Origin: Macrostomum hystrix
Lineage: Eukaryota > Platyhelminthes > Macrostomidae
DNA: 64,000 nt
Assembly: GCA_950097015.1 (NCBI GenBank)
Contig: CATNEN010000007.1
Span: 2,108,001 to 2,172,000 of the forward strand
Direction: 5' to 3'
The translations under genes were made by a program, and so were the position numbers. Position 1 is the first letter of the stretch. Each line of letters begins with the position of its first letter. Positions 21,980-40,457 of the stretch are shown here, in pieces. The notes below the pieces were generated by a model, which did not search any database, was not told the DNA's origin, and saw nothing but the letters and a program-made list of their open reading frames with translations.

Positions 21980-23248
21980 AGCCTAGCTGGTTTTTACATC
22001 TTGGATTCTGAAAGTACACAGGCCTACCAGAATCATGCAAAAGGACTCACTCCTACAAGATATAGCTCGTAGGCCTACTATCAGCAGAGTCTCAAGAGTA
22101 AATTTGAATTGTACATTTGCAATAGAACTCTAAAATGTACGTCTATGTGATATTGGGGGGTGCTGGCCTCAAGAATTTTTAAGGTACCATCAAAGAGCCC
22201 TTAGCTTAGAGTGTGTTAGCTTTTGTCTTAGCAAAGCATTGAAATGCTCATATCATATGACACATTGGCCAGCTTCTGCTACGCAACAATGAAACAAAAG
22301 GCAAAGAAAATAAAGCTAAGCTCTGAGCTATATTTATAAAAATATAGATAGGTATTTCTTCCTATGACACTGCCGCACTTGACGCGTTAATTTGACGGCA
22401 GTCCACCCACAGCCAGTTTTTTTACCGCCTTCTGCTGCTAGCCTCAAAAACACAAACGGAAAACACACGTACACCCCCGTACAGACATCGTTGTACACAA
22501 TGGGACTCATACTAAACTCAAATAGACTTATGTTTTTGCTGAAGTTCCGTTTCTCAGACCAAGGTGCGTATACTCACTGCATTGGCTTGGCTGTCTTTTA
22601 GTTGTTTGATTTAAGCTTTAAGCCTTTTTAAACTCAACATGAATTCAGAGGATTCTATGCACCTTCTGAAAGCTCTGAGTCTGTGAATATTTTATACAAG
22701 GATTTACGCAGATAAATCTACCTTAAATCCGAGATTTCGCCAACCATGCCATACGTCTCAATGTATATGGATTTCGTGTTTTTTCATGAAGCATGAAGCA
22801 TGATTTTTTAAGCATGAAGCTGAAAGACAGACGAGCGCATACTCATACAGCGCTCAGAAATGCTTAGAATTCTCTCACACGCAGTTATAAACATCAGGAG
22901 ATAAGTAAACGTGTATGTACTTTTATACAGCTGTTTATTACAAAAAAGTGCAGTAAATTATCAATTAGCCAACCGGACTGGTAGTTGGAAAATTCTTTCT
23001 TGTCGAATAAAAGCGAAAGTTTTAGCAGTTCAAACCAGCTGGATCATACAGCATGTTGAACTAACAGCCCGGATGCTAGCAGAATGAGCCTCACTTGCAA
23101 GTTCGATTGAAAGTTACCAAGACGATAAGGACTTTTACGATTAACAAAACGCTACAGTTCGGTGCTTCGCTTGTCATCGAACAGCCAGTTAAATACATGC
23201 TCCTTGAAATGAATCACAGAAACACAAAGTGTTGTGGCAGGAAGATCG

Positions 23249-23966
23249 ATGGATCAGGCCACACTGGCCAGGTTTCACAATCATCAATTACACGTTGAAG
23301 CATCAGGTACCAGTGCCGCTGTGCCAGATGACAATGTGGCCCGCCTGATGTACTATTTGCACTGCATCTCCTGTTTGCTGGATGGCTGTGTTCCTACAAA
23401 TCTCACAAACTACAGCGGCTGCTTGTGATTCGCCTGGCCTGTGAGCTCCGGCCAGACAAAGTGTGATTCACGTTGAGTACAGACATTGGTCTATCAGAGT
23501 ACAGACATTGGTCTATCAGAGTACAGACATTGGTTTATCAGAGTACAGACATTAGTCTATCAGAGTACAGACATTGGTCTATCAGAGTACAAAAGTTGGC
23601 CTATCAGAGTACAGACATCAGAGTCTATCAGAGTACAAAAGTTGGCCTATCAGAGTACAGACATTGGTCTATCAGAGTCGATACAAAAACAGGCACGTCA
23701 CATTCACAAAAAAGCTGGCCGTTGTTCATCCCAGTGTCCAACCTTCCTGGTGGCAGCTCCACCGAGTTCTTCAAGTTCTCCTCTCTGAAGCAGACTGTGG
23801 GCTTTGGGAATTCGATCTGGTGGCGCCGAAATGATGACACTTCAGCAGCAGGTGGGCAACAAGCAGAAGCTGATTGAGGTCATGGCTTACACGCAGCAGT
23901 ATAGGCTGAATAGGAACTACCTGAACCCCTGATGGCCATTCGGGCCGAGATGCAGTCCCAGCGACG
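23249..23966 (+). pseudogene. Novel family N, copy N4 (broken)
   Basis: Plus strand, opposite to the other copies. The Met at 23249 (MDQATLARF) aligns with N3. Exon 1 keeps QLHVEAS, VARLMYYLHC and LTNYS, then a deletion of about 30 bp removes the RYSSLDRSE part and shifts the frame into RLLVIRLACEL. The first donor has decayed to GTGATT. Exon 2 (from about 23710) resumes with LFIPVSNLPGG and carries further indels after LKQTV and a premature TGA after YLNP. The second donor is retained (CGACG|GTGAGT at 23966). The intron holds a 22-bp array. A non-functional relative of N3. Confidence 0.75.
23475..23689. repeat. 22-bp minisatellite in the intron of N4
   Basis: About nine to ten units of a 22-bp repeat starting GTACAGACATTGGTCTATC, with AAAAGTTGGCC variants. 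It lies between the two N4 exons. 23970-24850 holds no gene. Confidence 0.9.
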
Positions 23967-25021
23967 GTGAGTTTCTCTCAAAGCTTCTCTCACTTTAGTC
24001 GTCTATTGTATTTTTTATAATTAGCTCGTATTATTGAATGAATTCATGAGGTTTTCAACGGCCATGTATCCTCAGTTGCTGCACTCTGCTGTAACGCCAG
24101 TCAAGAACGCCGTGCAGTAACAGGCTGCAAAGGATCCCGTAATAGTTAGCCTCTTGGAACAGAACGCTTTGGTCCCGAAACCTAGGCATAGTTGTGTCAA
24201 CTATAAATCAGTAGTTGTTCTCATCAAATTTAGTTCTGTGATAATTTTTAGTAATGCTTTTTACATCGACCCAAGTATCAGATTTGCCACTGCTCAAATA
24301 CGAAAATATACAAAAGTTTGTTAGTACGCTGTAGATGTACTTATATTTACGTAAATAACAACCAGACAATAACCAATGACATATTTTAATGTGATTCCTA
24401 GTTCTGTTGTAATCTAAATTTTAATTGAGTCCACGAATTTGCGAAATTAGCAGCTAAAAATGTGAAAATACAACGTCTACTAAGTTTACTATTTTAACAA
24501 AAATTTTGTTTCTTTAAACTGAACTTGGACTTTTGCGTTATTGTACGTTATAGGTGACCTTCCCTTTCACTATGTTGCTATCAGAAGCTGTTGTCATGAA
24601 GATTTGTAGTCACAAAGTACTGGTCATGTTATCGCTCACTGCACTAATTCAAAAGCTTTGTATTGAAAACATTGCTAAACCTAGCTGCTTAGCCATTTCG
24701 AACGCGTTGCCAAGCTTCTTTAAACAACAAACAACCCACCCCAAAAACTGCTGTTATCTAATCTAAAATAAAGTTTTTGGACCTTCAATTCCCTGTTCTT
24801 ACTTGTGACCCAGCCGCTTATCTGACGATAGGCATGCTAGGTCCCGTGAGAGCGCTGGAGCTTTCTCTTGCTTCGCAGAATACTGGGCTTGTGTGCTCTT
24901 ACCATTAGAAAATACGAGTATGTCTAGGCTCGACATGTTATTTTGCCCGCGTCCCCGCTGCGGGAATCCGCTGGCTATGCAACTTCCTGGCTCATTGCCA
25001 TGCTGGCGTGAGCAGCTCTGC

Positions 25022-25540
25022 TCCTCGCGTTGTTTATCAACGATCTTCCTGACCAGCTGCTCAACGACTGCACACCGTCGCTTTGCGTGGATGATCTGGT
25101 CATCGTAGTCGAGGGCCTGACCATGGAGGGGGCGGAGACAAAAGCACAACAGGCCATGGACTCAGTATCCGAGTGGTCAGTTGTCAGGATCCATCACCGA
25201 ATTGCTGGCACCGAACAAGTTCGCCGCTTCGTTTTTCACGACCACAGCCCGGGAGGTCAGCCATGAACTTAAGCTCAACATGAACCGTCACCCACACAAG
25301 CGTCATACTAGACCGTCTATCTCCGACCGAGCCCGCGCTCGCTTGCGTCCTGTAAAAGGACGCGGAAAGGATTTTGAATTGGTGCAGTCCAGCAAAAACA
25401 GGGGAGCCAAGCAGAGCAACGTGCGCCAGCTCTACACGGTCTTCGTGCGCCCTGTCCTTGAGTACGCCGCCGGTGCCTGGATGTTAGCAGCATGTAATAC
25501 GGCTATCGACTATCTGGACCAGGCACAGCACTAAGGCGCG
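25022..25540 (+). mobile_element. LINE (non-LTR) reverse transcriptase fragment
   Basis: A translated stretch FINDLPDQLL..CVDDLVIVVEG has the FINDL and xxDD spacing of non-LTR RT domains. After a frame change, VRQLYTVFVRPVLEYAAGAW matches the usual RT C-terminal region. Frameshifts and missing ends make it a dead fragment. It directly precedes the Penelope-like element. Confidence 0.65.
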
Positions 25541-25711
25541 CGCAGCAGCGCCGGATGCCCACGGAGCACGAGCGCGGAAATGCTTGGCCGCGCAGCTGAC
25601 GATGACTCTTTGTCCAGAGACAACCAACTGCGCGACTGTGCTTTTAGCGACGGCCCGCGCCGCCGGCTTGGGCTGACGCGAAAAACCACTAAGGACTAGC
25701 AACGGCCTCCC

Positions 25712-26956
25712 TTGCGAAAGCATCCGCGCTGTTCCGATGTCACCTCACTATTTACCAATGTTCCGCTGAATCTGGCGATCGACATTGCTACCAATTTGGT
25801 CTTCAAAGACAACCCAGCGCCACCAATCCCGGAGAAAGTGTTTAAGAAATTGTTGGTTATTGCCACGTCTGGGATATTCCAATTCTGCGATAAGTACTTC
25901 CAGCAAATTGACGGCTGCGCTATGGGCAGCCCTCTTGCCCCCACTCTTGCTAACGTTTGCATGTCACATTGGGAGAAAACCTGGATGGAAAAAAGCTGTG
26001 TACTACTGTGTGCTCCGAAATTTTACAAACGGTATGTCGATGACACATGCGCTATTTTTGATAACGAGGAAGACTTTCTGCAATTTTTCAACACAATAAA
26101 CGCCACCCATCCTAACATTAAATTCACCGTGGAATATGGCGGATAGAAACTACCGTTCCTTGACATCGCGATCCATCTGAAGGACTGCGCTATTGAGACC
26201 GAAGTGTATCGCAAGCCCACATTCACTAACTTGATGCTTAATTTCCAGGCGATGTGCCGCAGGGAATGGAAGACGGGAGTCATTCGTTGTCTGCTTCATC
26301 GTGCCTATATAGAATGTTGCTCTTGGTCGTTGCTGCACAACAAGTTTACCAACATTATCAATATTCTCACTGCCAATGGATACCCTAGCAACTACATCAT
26401 GAAGGTTATTGGTAATTTCTTAGATGAAAAAATTGAAAAAAAGCTTAAACCTAAGTGGCCAGATAGAGAACCAGGAGAACCAATCTTGACTCTTCCTTTT
26501 TTGGGCAACTCTTCGATTGTGTTTAAGAGGCAAATTCGCAAAACTTGGCAAAAATTCTTTAAGACTAAGATTCATGTTGTGTTCCGTACTCATAAAGTCA
26601 GTCAATTTGTTGGGAGTTTAAAGTCTCGTGTTCCATGTGCTCTCAAGGCAGGTGTCATCTATCGTTTTCATTGCTCTGTTGACCAGAGCATTACCTACAT
26701 TGGTAAAACCAAGCGACACCTACTCACGAGAGCCAAGGAACATAGGCAACGAAACTCTCCGATTCATGAACATTTGCTGCAATGCCATGGTTGTTGTGAT
26801 GAGCCAGACATAACCTCTCATTTCAAGGTCATAGACAACAGCAAAAACGAGCATAAACTTAACATTCTTGAAGCTCTGCACATTAAGTTACACAAACCCA
26901 CTCTCAATGTCCAACTATCTGGAGGAGGTGCGAGTGAACAGCTGTTGGTGTTCTAG
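25712..26956 (+). pseudogene. Penelope-like RT plus GIY-YIG endonuclease, one in-frame stop
   Basis: One frame is open from 25712 to 26956 apart from a single TAG at 26144-26146. The RT domain holds the YVDD catalytic box at about 26035. The C-terminal GIY-YIG domain around 26655-26760 has GVIYRFHC and TYIGKTKRHLLTRAKEH, and a Cys/His segment (CHGCCDEPDITSHF) follows. The N-terminal third of the RT is missing. The one stop and the truncation indicate a fairly young but dead copy. Penelope elements are retrotransposons and not known to serve the host. Confidence 0.8.
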
Positions 26957-26988
26957 GCTAGAGTACATTTGGGGCGCATACGCCTCAT

Positions 26989-27034
26989 TCTCTCTCTCTC
27001 TTTCTCTCTCCCTCTCTCTCTCTCTCTTTCTCTC
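26989..27034. repeat. (TC)n microsatellite
   Basis: TCTC-rich tract immediately downstream of the Penelope-like ORF. Confidence 0.85.
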
Positions 27035-27170
27035 AGTCCTGTCATTCGACAAAAATATTATGAACATTGCTATACTGTACATTGATCCTTTAGTCCTTTT
27101 ATATCTTTTCAATACCTGACTTTGTCGTCTACACAGTATTTAATAGGTTGAAATAAATTCTGTTCGATAG

Positions 27171-27210
27171 TGCCTGAAGATGGCTAGTTTTAGCCGAAAC
27201 GCGTCGCAAA
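27171..27210 (+). ncRNA. Hammerhead-ribozyme-like motif of the Penelope element
   Basis: CTGAAGA (27174-27180) fits the CUGANGA core. It is followed by a perfect 5-bp stem II GGCTA/TAGCC with a GTTT loop, then GAAA (27196-27199), a very short stem III ACGCGT, and the cleavage triplet GTC ending at 27205. Flanking TGC and GCA can start stem I. Minimal hammerheads of this kind, with very short stem III, are known from Penelope-like elements and may act as dimers. Activity is inferred. Confidence 0.65.
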
Positions 27211-27760
27211 TAATATTGAGTTTTGTCTTACTGTACCGTTTTAATCGTAAACATGCACGCATATATCTAGTTTCTGTAACTCACGCTAACATCCAAGTTG
27301 GAATGAATTTTCGTTTAAAACAAACTTTAGAACTCAAACTTTCAGACAAGAATAACACGATCCAACCATGGCTATCGAGTGACTGATGTCTACAATTGAA
27401 GTTTTGCTTTAACTTTGGACATTGCGTGCTTTTCATTGGGATTTCCATGGCTTTTTTGTATTTCTAGAGCCTATTCTTTAACAAAAGACCGATCCGTCTA
27501 ACAGTCTTAATTAACTAGTCAACATACTCGTATGCGAATTGCTCTATTACAAATTGTTTAGTGTCTTCATTTAGCTCCGAATTCCACGGCGATTCCGCGG
27601 GGCGTTTTCATGTGAGTCTGCTCACCGTCACAGTACAGCACATAAACACGAGCCTCTGAAACCAAACAGTTGATGATGCACAGATTTAATACGTAAGCAG
27701 AGCAAGGAAAGGTGTGACCGCAGCTCTTATGTACAAAAACTAGATCATGACTTGACATAA

Positions 27761-28883
27761 CTAACACAGGCGACCCCTATAAGCCGTGAAGGCCATGATA
27801 CTCGTCAGCCGCTGCTTGTTTCCAGTTTCTCGCCTTATCGCCATGAATTCCTCCGAACCCTGCTTGAGGCCCAGGGCAGTCGTGATCTTGTCGACCGTTG
27901 AAAACTTGATGAACTCGTTGCCGCTGTTGTCAGGGAGGCTGTCAACTTCCACGAAATCACCAGACGCCTTCCTGTAGAACTAAGACCAAAGTGCTGCGGA
28001 AAGTTCACGCGATGTTACATGTTTCTGTGTGGTCTAAAGACTGCAGAATTCCTTAGACCGCTGCAAGAAGCATTTAAAATGCTATCTGAAATATTACAGC
28101 CGAATGTATCAGCGGCATGTATGAATTGGTGCACTGTTTCTGGTACAAAAGTGCATTTTCAGAAGATTCAGTGCAACATGAGGTTCAGATGATAAGGTTA
28201 GAATCAGCTCTCACATGACATGACAAATAGCACCGGATTGCAAAACAGACTCACATAGCATTTATAGAATAGTATCTACCCAACTGCAGGGGGTCGGTGG
28301 CAGAGCGGTTATCGCGTTTGCCTCTCGCACCACGGTCCCTAAGTTCGACTCCACGGCGAGGCCACATTTATTTGGAGCGCAGCCGCGGAGAGAAGGCTTG
28401 GGGGCTTGTGCAATTCGTGCAATTTACGCCCTTGAGGGCCAACCTCCAAGGCACAGTGAAATGTACACTGCCTGACGATGAGAAAGTCAGGGCAGATGTA
28501 CACACCTGTGTGAGCGTATGCCTGCGTACAGTATCTGAGTGCGTGTGCTCAGGAGTCAGCGAAATGGGCAGAATTGCCTCCTCGCTGGCTGCGGGTCTAG
28601 TGTCACTAAATGATGTGCCACTGCCCGCAGCCCTCCTGCAATTATTATTATTATTATTATCTACCCAACTGCAGTAAGTGGTGCTTCTCCTCTAGGCTGA
28701 GCTTGTCATAGTTGTTGTAGTCTGTGTAGACCTCGGGAAGCTGGCCGTCTCGCAGACAGAGCTCACGCAGCCCAGATAGTACATCATCCTGGCCACGCAG
28801 TTTTTCGGCACCGCAGTGTGCACTCCCGTCACTTCAGTGTGCAAATTTCTCGTCAGCTGGCGACCTACAGCAACCTGAGCCAT
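27761..28883 (-). pseudogene. Novel family N, copy N5 (SINE-interrupted)
   Basis: Minus strand. Start at 28883 (MAQVAVGRQL). Exon 1 keeps ARMMYYLGC, then a 1-nt frame change leads into YTDYNNYDKLSLEEK, and after HHLLQLG the exon is cut by a SINE-A insertion (28290-28657). On the far side coding resumes with YYSINAM and a donor AT|GTGAGT at 28255, phase 2 as in other copies. Exon 2 (27971-27761) starts after CTACAG and reads DFVEVDSLPDNSG, FIKFSTVDKITTALGLK and ETGNKQRLTSIMAF, then hits a stop earlier than its paralogues. Confidence 0.72.
28290..28657 (+). mobile_element. SINE-A copy 4, inserted in exon 1 of N5
   Basis: A near-complete copy: A box TGGCAGAGCGG, B box AGTTCGACTCC, body, and an (ATT)n tail. 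Flanked by a perfect 17-bp direct repeat TATCTACCCAACTGCAG (28273-28289 and 28658-28674). Confidence 0.93.
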
Positions 28884-28963
28884 TCTGATCAACAATTTTC
28901 AAGGCTCAACTGGCGCTTCTGCTTGAATGGCTGACTTGGAATGTTTACTAAACTTGCCTTATG

Positions 28964-28971
28964 TTTATATA
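28964..28971 (-). promoter_or_regulatory. TATA-like box upstream of N5
   Basis: TATATAAA on the minus strand about 85 nt upstream of the N5 start codon, matching the N3 spacing. 28990-29620 has no gene. Confidence 0.35.
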
Positions 28972-29623
28972 TTCAAATATAGCGATGCTCCATGGCAACT
29001 AATAATACCGATATACTCGTACTAATATATCAGGGATTTTCAGAATGTCGCCAGTCACTTGCAGCCTGTTGGTTTCTTATCAAAGCCTTGTAGCCTTATT
29101 AAGGCTGTAGCTCAATTTAATTCATGCCATTCGTTAAAAAGAAAATTTCACATTAAGCTTGTGTGCCCTGGTAACCAAGCAGCTTTATAAGTTAAAAAAC
29201 TTTCTTGGGCGTTTCATGGCTCCAGTTTATTTACTAAGGCTGTCGCAGGCAGATAGCCTTTGCACAGAAATATAACGAACTCAGAGCGAGCAGATCAAAA
29301 AACACATTTAAAATATTAAGCCAATAACAATATCCCTTAAGCAAAACTAGCCATCCACTAGCACTGGTCTACCAATAATCAGAGCAAACAAAAATTTCAA
29401 ATAAAAAGCCGAGATTTATATCTAGATTATGTAAGAAAATTGTAACCAAAATGAAGCAGAGTACGTAAGAAACTCAAATAGAGCTTCTGCAAGTCCAACC
29501 CGAATCTAGAGCTCTTCTAGCCTTATAGGAACTGACTTATTGTCAAATAAGAATACAGCCAGTCAGATAGCAGAGGATTCTCCAGGATTCAGCTCGCCAG
29601 TTTGTCCTCTCTTGGTCACCGTC

Positions 29624-38529
<8,906 letters not shown>

Positions 38530-38996
38530 CACATAAATTACACGCGAGCTGTTGCAGCATGAAATTATCACGCAAATACAAAAATGATGTGATTTCTCTG
38601 AAATCCAGCTAGTGCGAATAAAACTGCTAAGCAACGCGATGTTGATATAAATTACCAAATGGTTGTAAATTATCTATATAGATTAAAAAAAACTGTATTT
38701 AGAGCTGTGTTTTTTTTCGTCAATTTAATAACACGAAAATTTTTGTCTAGCATTTTGTTTTACTTAGTAATGTAGTGATTTAATTTATTGGAACGAATTG
38801 CGTGAATCGACTTTACATGTAACAAATCACCTAATGTTACTGTATTTATTGAAATTTCCGATTATATACATAAGGAAAATAGCCATGGCATAACAATAAC
38901 AATGTCAAAGAAACAAAATTTAACTGTTTCAGAGTTCAGAGTTAGACAGGTCAAGGTCAATTCGTGACTACTTTTCTATTAATTGCTTGCGAGTCA

Positions 38997-39690
38997 CCTC
39001 AAGGCCTGGGGATACACCACATTCTTCGTTCTTCCCCTTGGTGCGAAAATGAATAGGCCAGCTGGAGTTCCAACACGGGAGCAGGCGACATAAAGCTGCA
39101 ATGCGAGAAGCAAGGAGTCTCCAGGTTGATGCCAGCCACCTTCAGCGACTGTCCCTGAGCCTTGTTAATAGTCATCGCAAAGCACACTCTCACAGGGAAC
39201 TGCAGTCGCTTGAACTGAAATGGCAGGTCCGTGGGGATAATTGGAATCCGGGGAACGAATACAGACTCTCCTCTGCCAGATCCAGTCATTATCGTGGCCT
39301 CAATCACGTGTGGGAAGAGCCGCCTGACTATCAGTCTGGTGCCGTTACACAGCCTTGGCGCATTCAGGTTGCGGAGGAGCATAATTGGTGCCCCAACTTT
39401 CAGCTGCAAGTTGTGCGATGGAGTTCCAGGAGGATCTAGAGAGTTCAGAAACTCAACAGGATACTCCACAGCGGTGTCATCAGTCAACGTTGTATCAATT
39501 GACTTGTAGGTGAAAACTGCACCTGGCAACTCCTGAAGCAGTTGGTAGTTAATTTCGTTGGCGGCATCATTTCTAGGACACAGAATTGCCCTCTCTGACA
39601 GCCAGTCAACGTCAGCATATCGAACCATCAGGTTCGGGTAAACTTTTGCCTTGAGCTTTTTTGACGATTTTTGAGCAGTTTTTTGCACTT
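38997..39690 (-). pseudogene. Helitron Pif1-like helicase C-terminal fragment
   Basis: Minus-strand reading gives WLSERAILCPRND, NLQLKVGAPIMLLRNLN, LCNGTRLIV and MTINKAQGQSLKVAGINLET, the standard C-terminal blocks of Helitron helicases. Near 39097-39106 a single-base loss shifts the frame: the expected LYVACSRVGTPAGLFIF segment continues in the neighbouring frame to a stop. N-terminal helicase motifs are absent. Confidence 0.82.
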
Positions 39691-40347
39691 TTGAGCAGGA
39701 AGGAAATGATTTTTCGGGAATTTGAGTAGCCTATTGCACTCAGCGTAGGTGGTTTTAGGTATGTGCAAAGTTTGGTGCGATTTGGTTGAGCGGTTTCGGC
39801 GTCTATAAAGACAAAAGACAGACACTGGGACGCCACCGCACTCACCGCACTCAGTCTCAGTGCTGCTTGGGGGCCAGTAGACAGTCTAGGGGTTTGGGCT
39901 GTGTACATTCACGGCTTGAAATACAATGTACAGTCTGGGGCTTCGGCGCCCGGGGAAGGGAGGGGGGTGGCTGTAATAAAATTTGGCCCGCAGAGTGGCG
40001 GAGGGGAGTTGGGGTGGCTGTCCTCGGAAAACAAAAAGTGACTCACTTTGAGATGATGCAGCTTTGCTCTGGATTGAGTAGAGATGTTCAAAATTGACAG
40101 CATTGTTGGAAAACATGTAAAGTGTAAGTGGATCAAATTTGGAGAAAATCTGACAAAGTGGGGCGACGATATGTCGAATTGAGTGATTTTTTGACGATTT
40201 TTAAGCAGTTTTTTGCACTTTTGAGCAGGAAGGAAATGATTTTTCGGGAATTTGAGTAGCCTATTGCACTCAGCGTAGGTGGTTTTAGGTATGTGCAAAG
40301 TTTGGTGCGATTTGGTTGAGCGGTTTCGGCGTCTATAAAGACAAAAG
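39657..40347. repeat. 161-bp direct repeat pair in the Helitron 5' region
   Basis: Copies 39657-39817 and 40187-40347 run from TTTTTTGACGATTTTT to GTCTATAAAGACAAAAG. I saw only one mismatch (GAGCAG versus AAGCAG). Confidence 0.9.
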
Positions 40348-40457
40348 GTTGCACACAGACAGACAGACAGACAGACAGAGTTTTCACTTTTATATATATA
40401 GATAGATAGATACTCCGCATTTAAGAAGGAAGGAAGGAAAGTCATGGGGGTCGCTCT

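Larger units (their letters stand above)
25730..27215 (+). mobile_element. Penelope-like element (5'-truncated)
   Basis: RT motifs SLFTNVPL, GCAMGSPLAPTLANV and RYVDDTCAIF, followed by a GIY-YIG endonuclease, are diagnostic of Penelope-like retroelements. The 5' side is cut at about 25737 against LINE-related sequence. After the ORF come a TC-rich microsatellite (26989-27034) and a hammerhead-like motif at 27171-27210. Confidence 0.85.
38997..40410 (-). mobile_element. Helitron remnant (5' end plus helicase C-terminus)
   Basis: On the minus strand the element begins A|TCTATCTATC with a TATATATATAAAAG stretch and a GTCTGTCTGT run (40410 downward), the form of many Helitron 5' ends inserting at A-T. 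It ends in a Pif1-like helicase fragment. The Rep domain and most of the helicase are missing. A 161-bp terminal segment is present twice (39657-39817 and 40187-40347). Confidence 0.75.

Noticed and set aside
28290-28380. Functional tRNA genes at the SINE heads
   Set aside because: A and B boxes are present but the cloverleaf is imperfect and each is followed by a shared SINE body.
28297-28677. ORFs starting MAERLSRLPLAPRSL and similar (also 51176-51361)
   Set aside because: They lie wholly within SINE-A copies.
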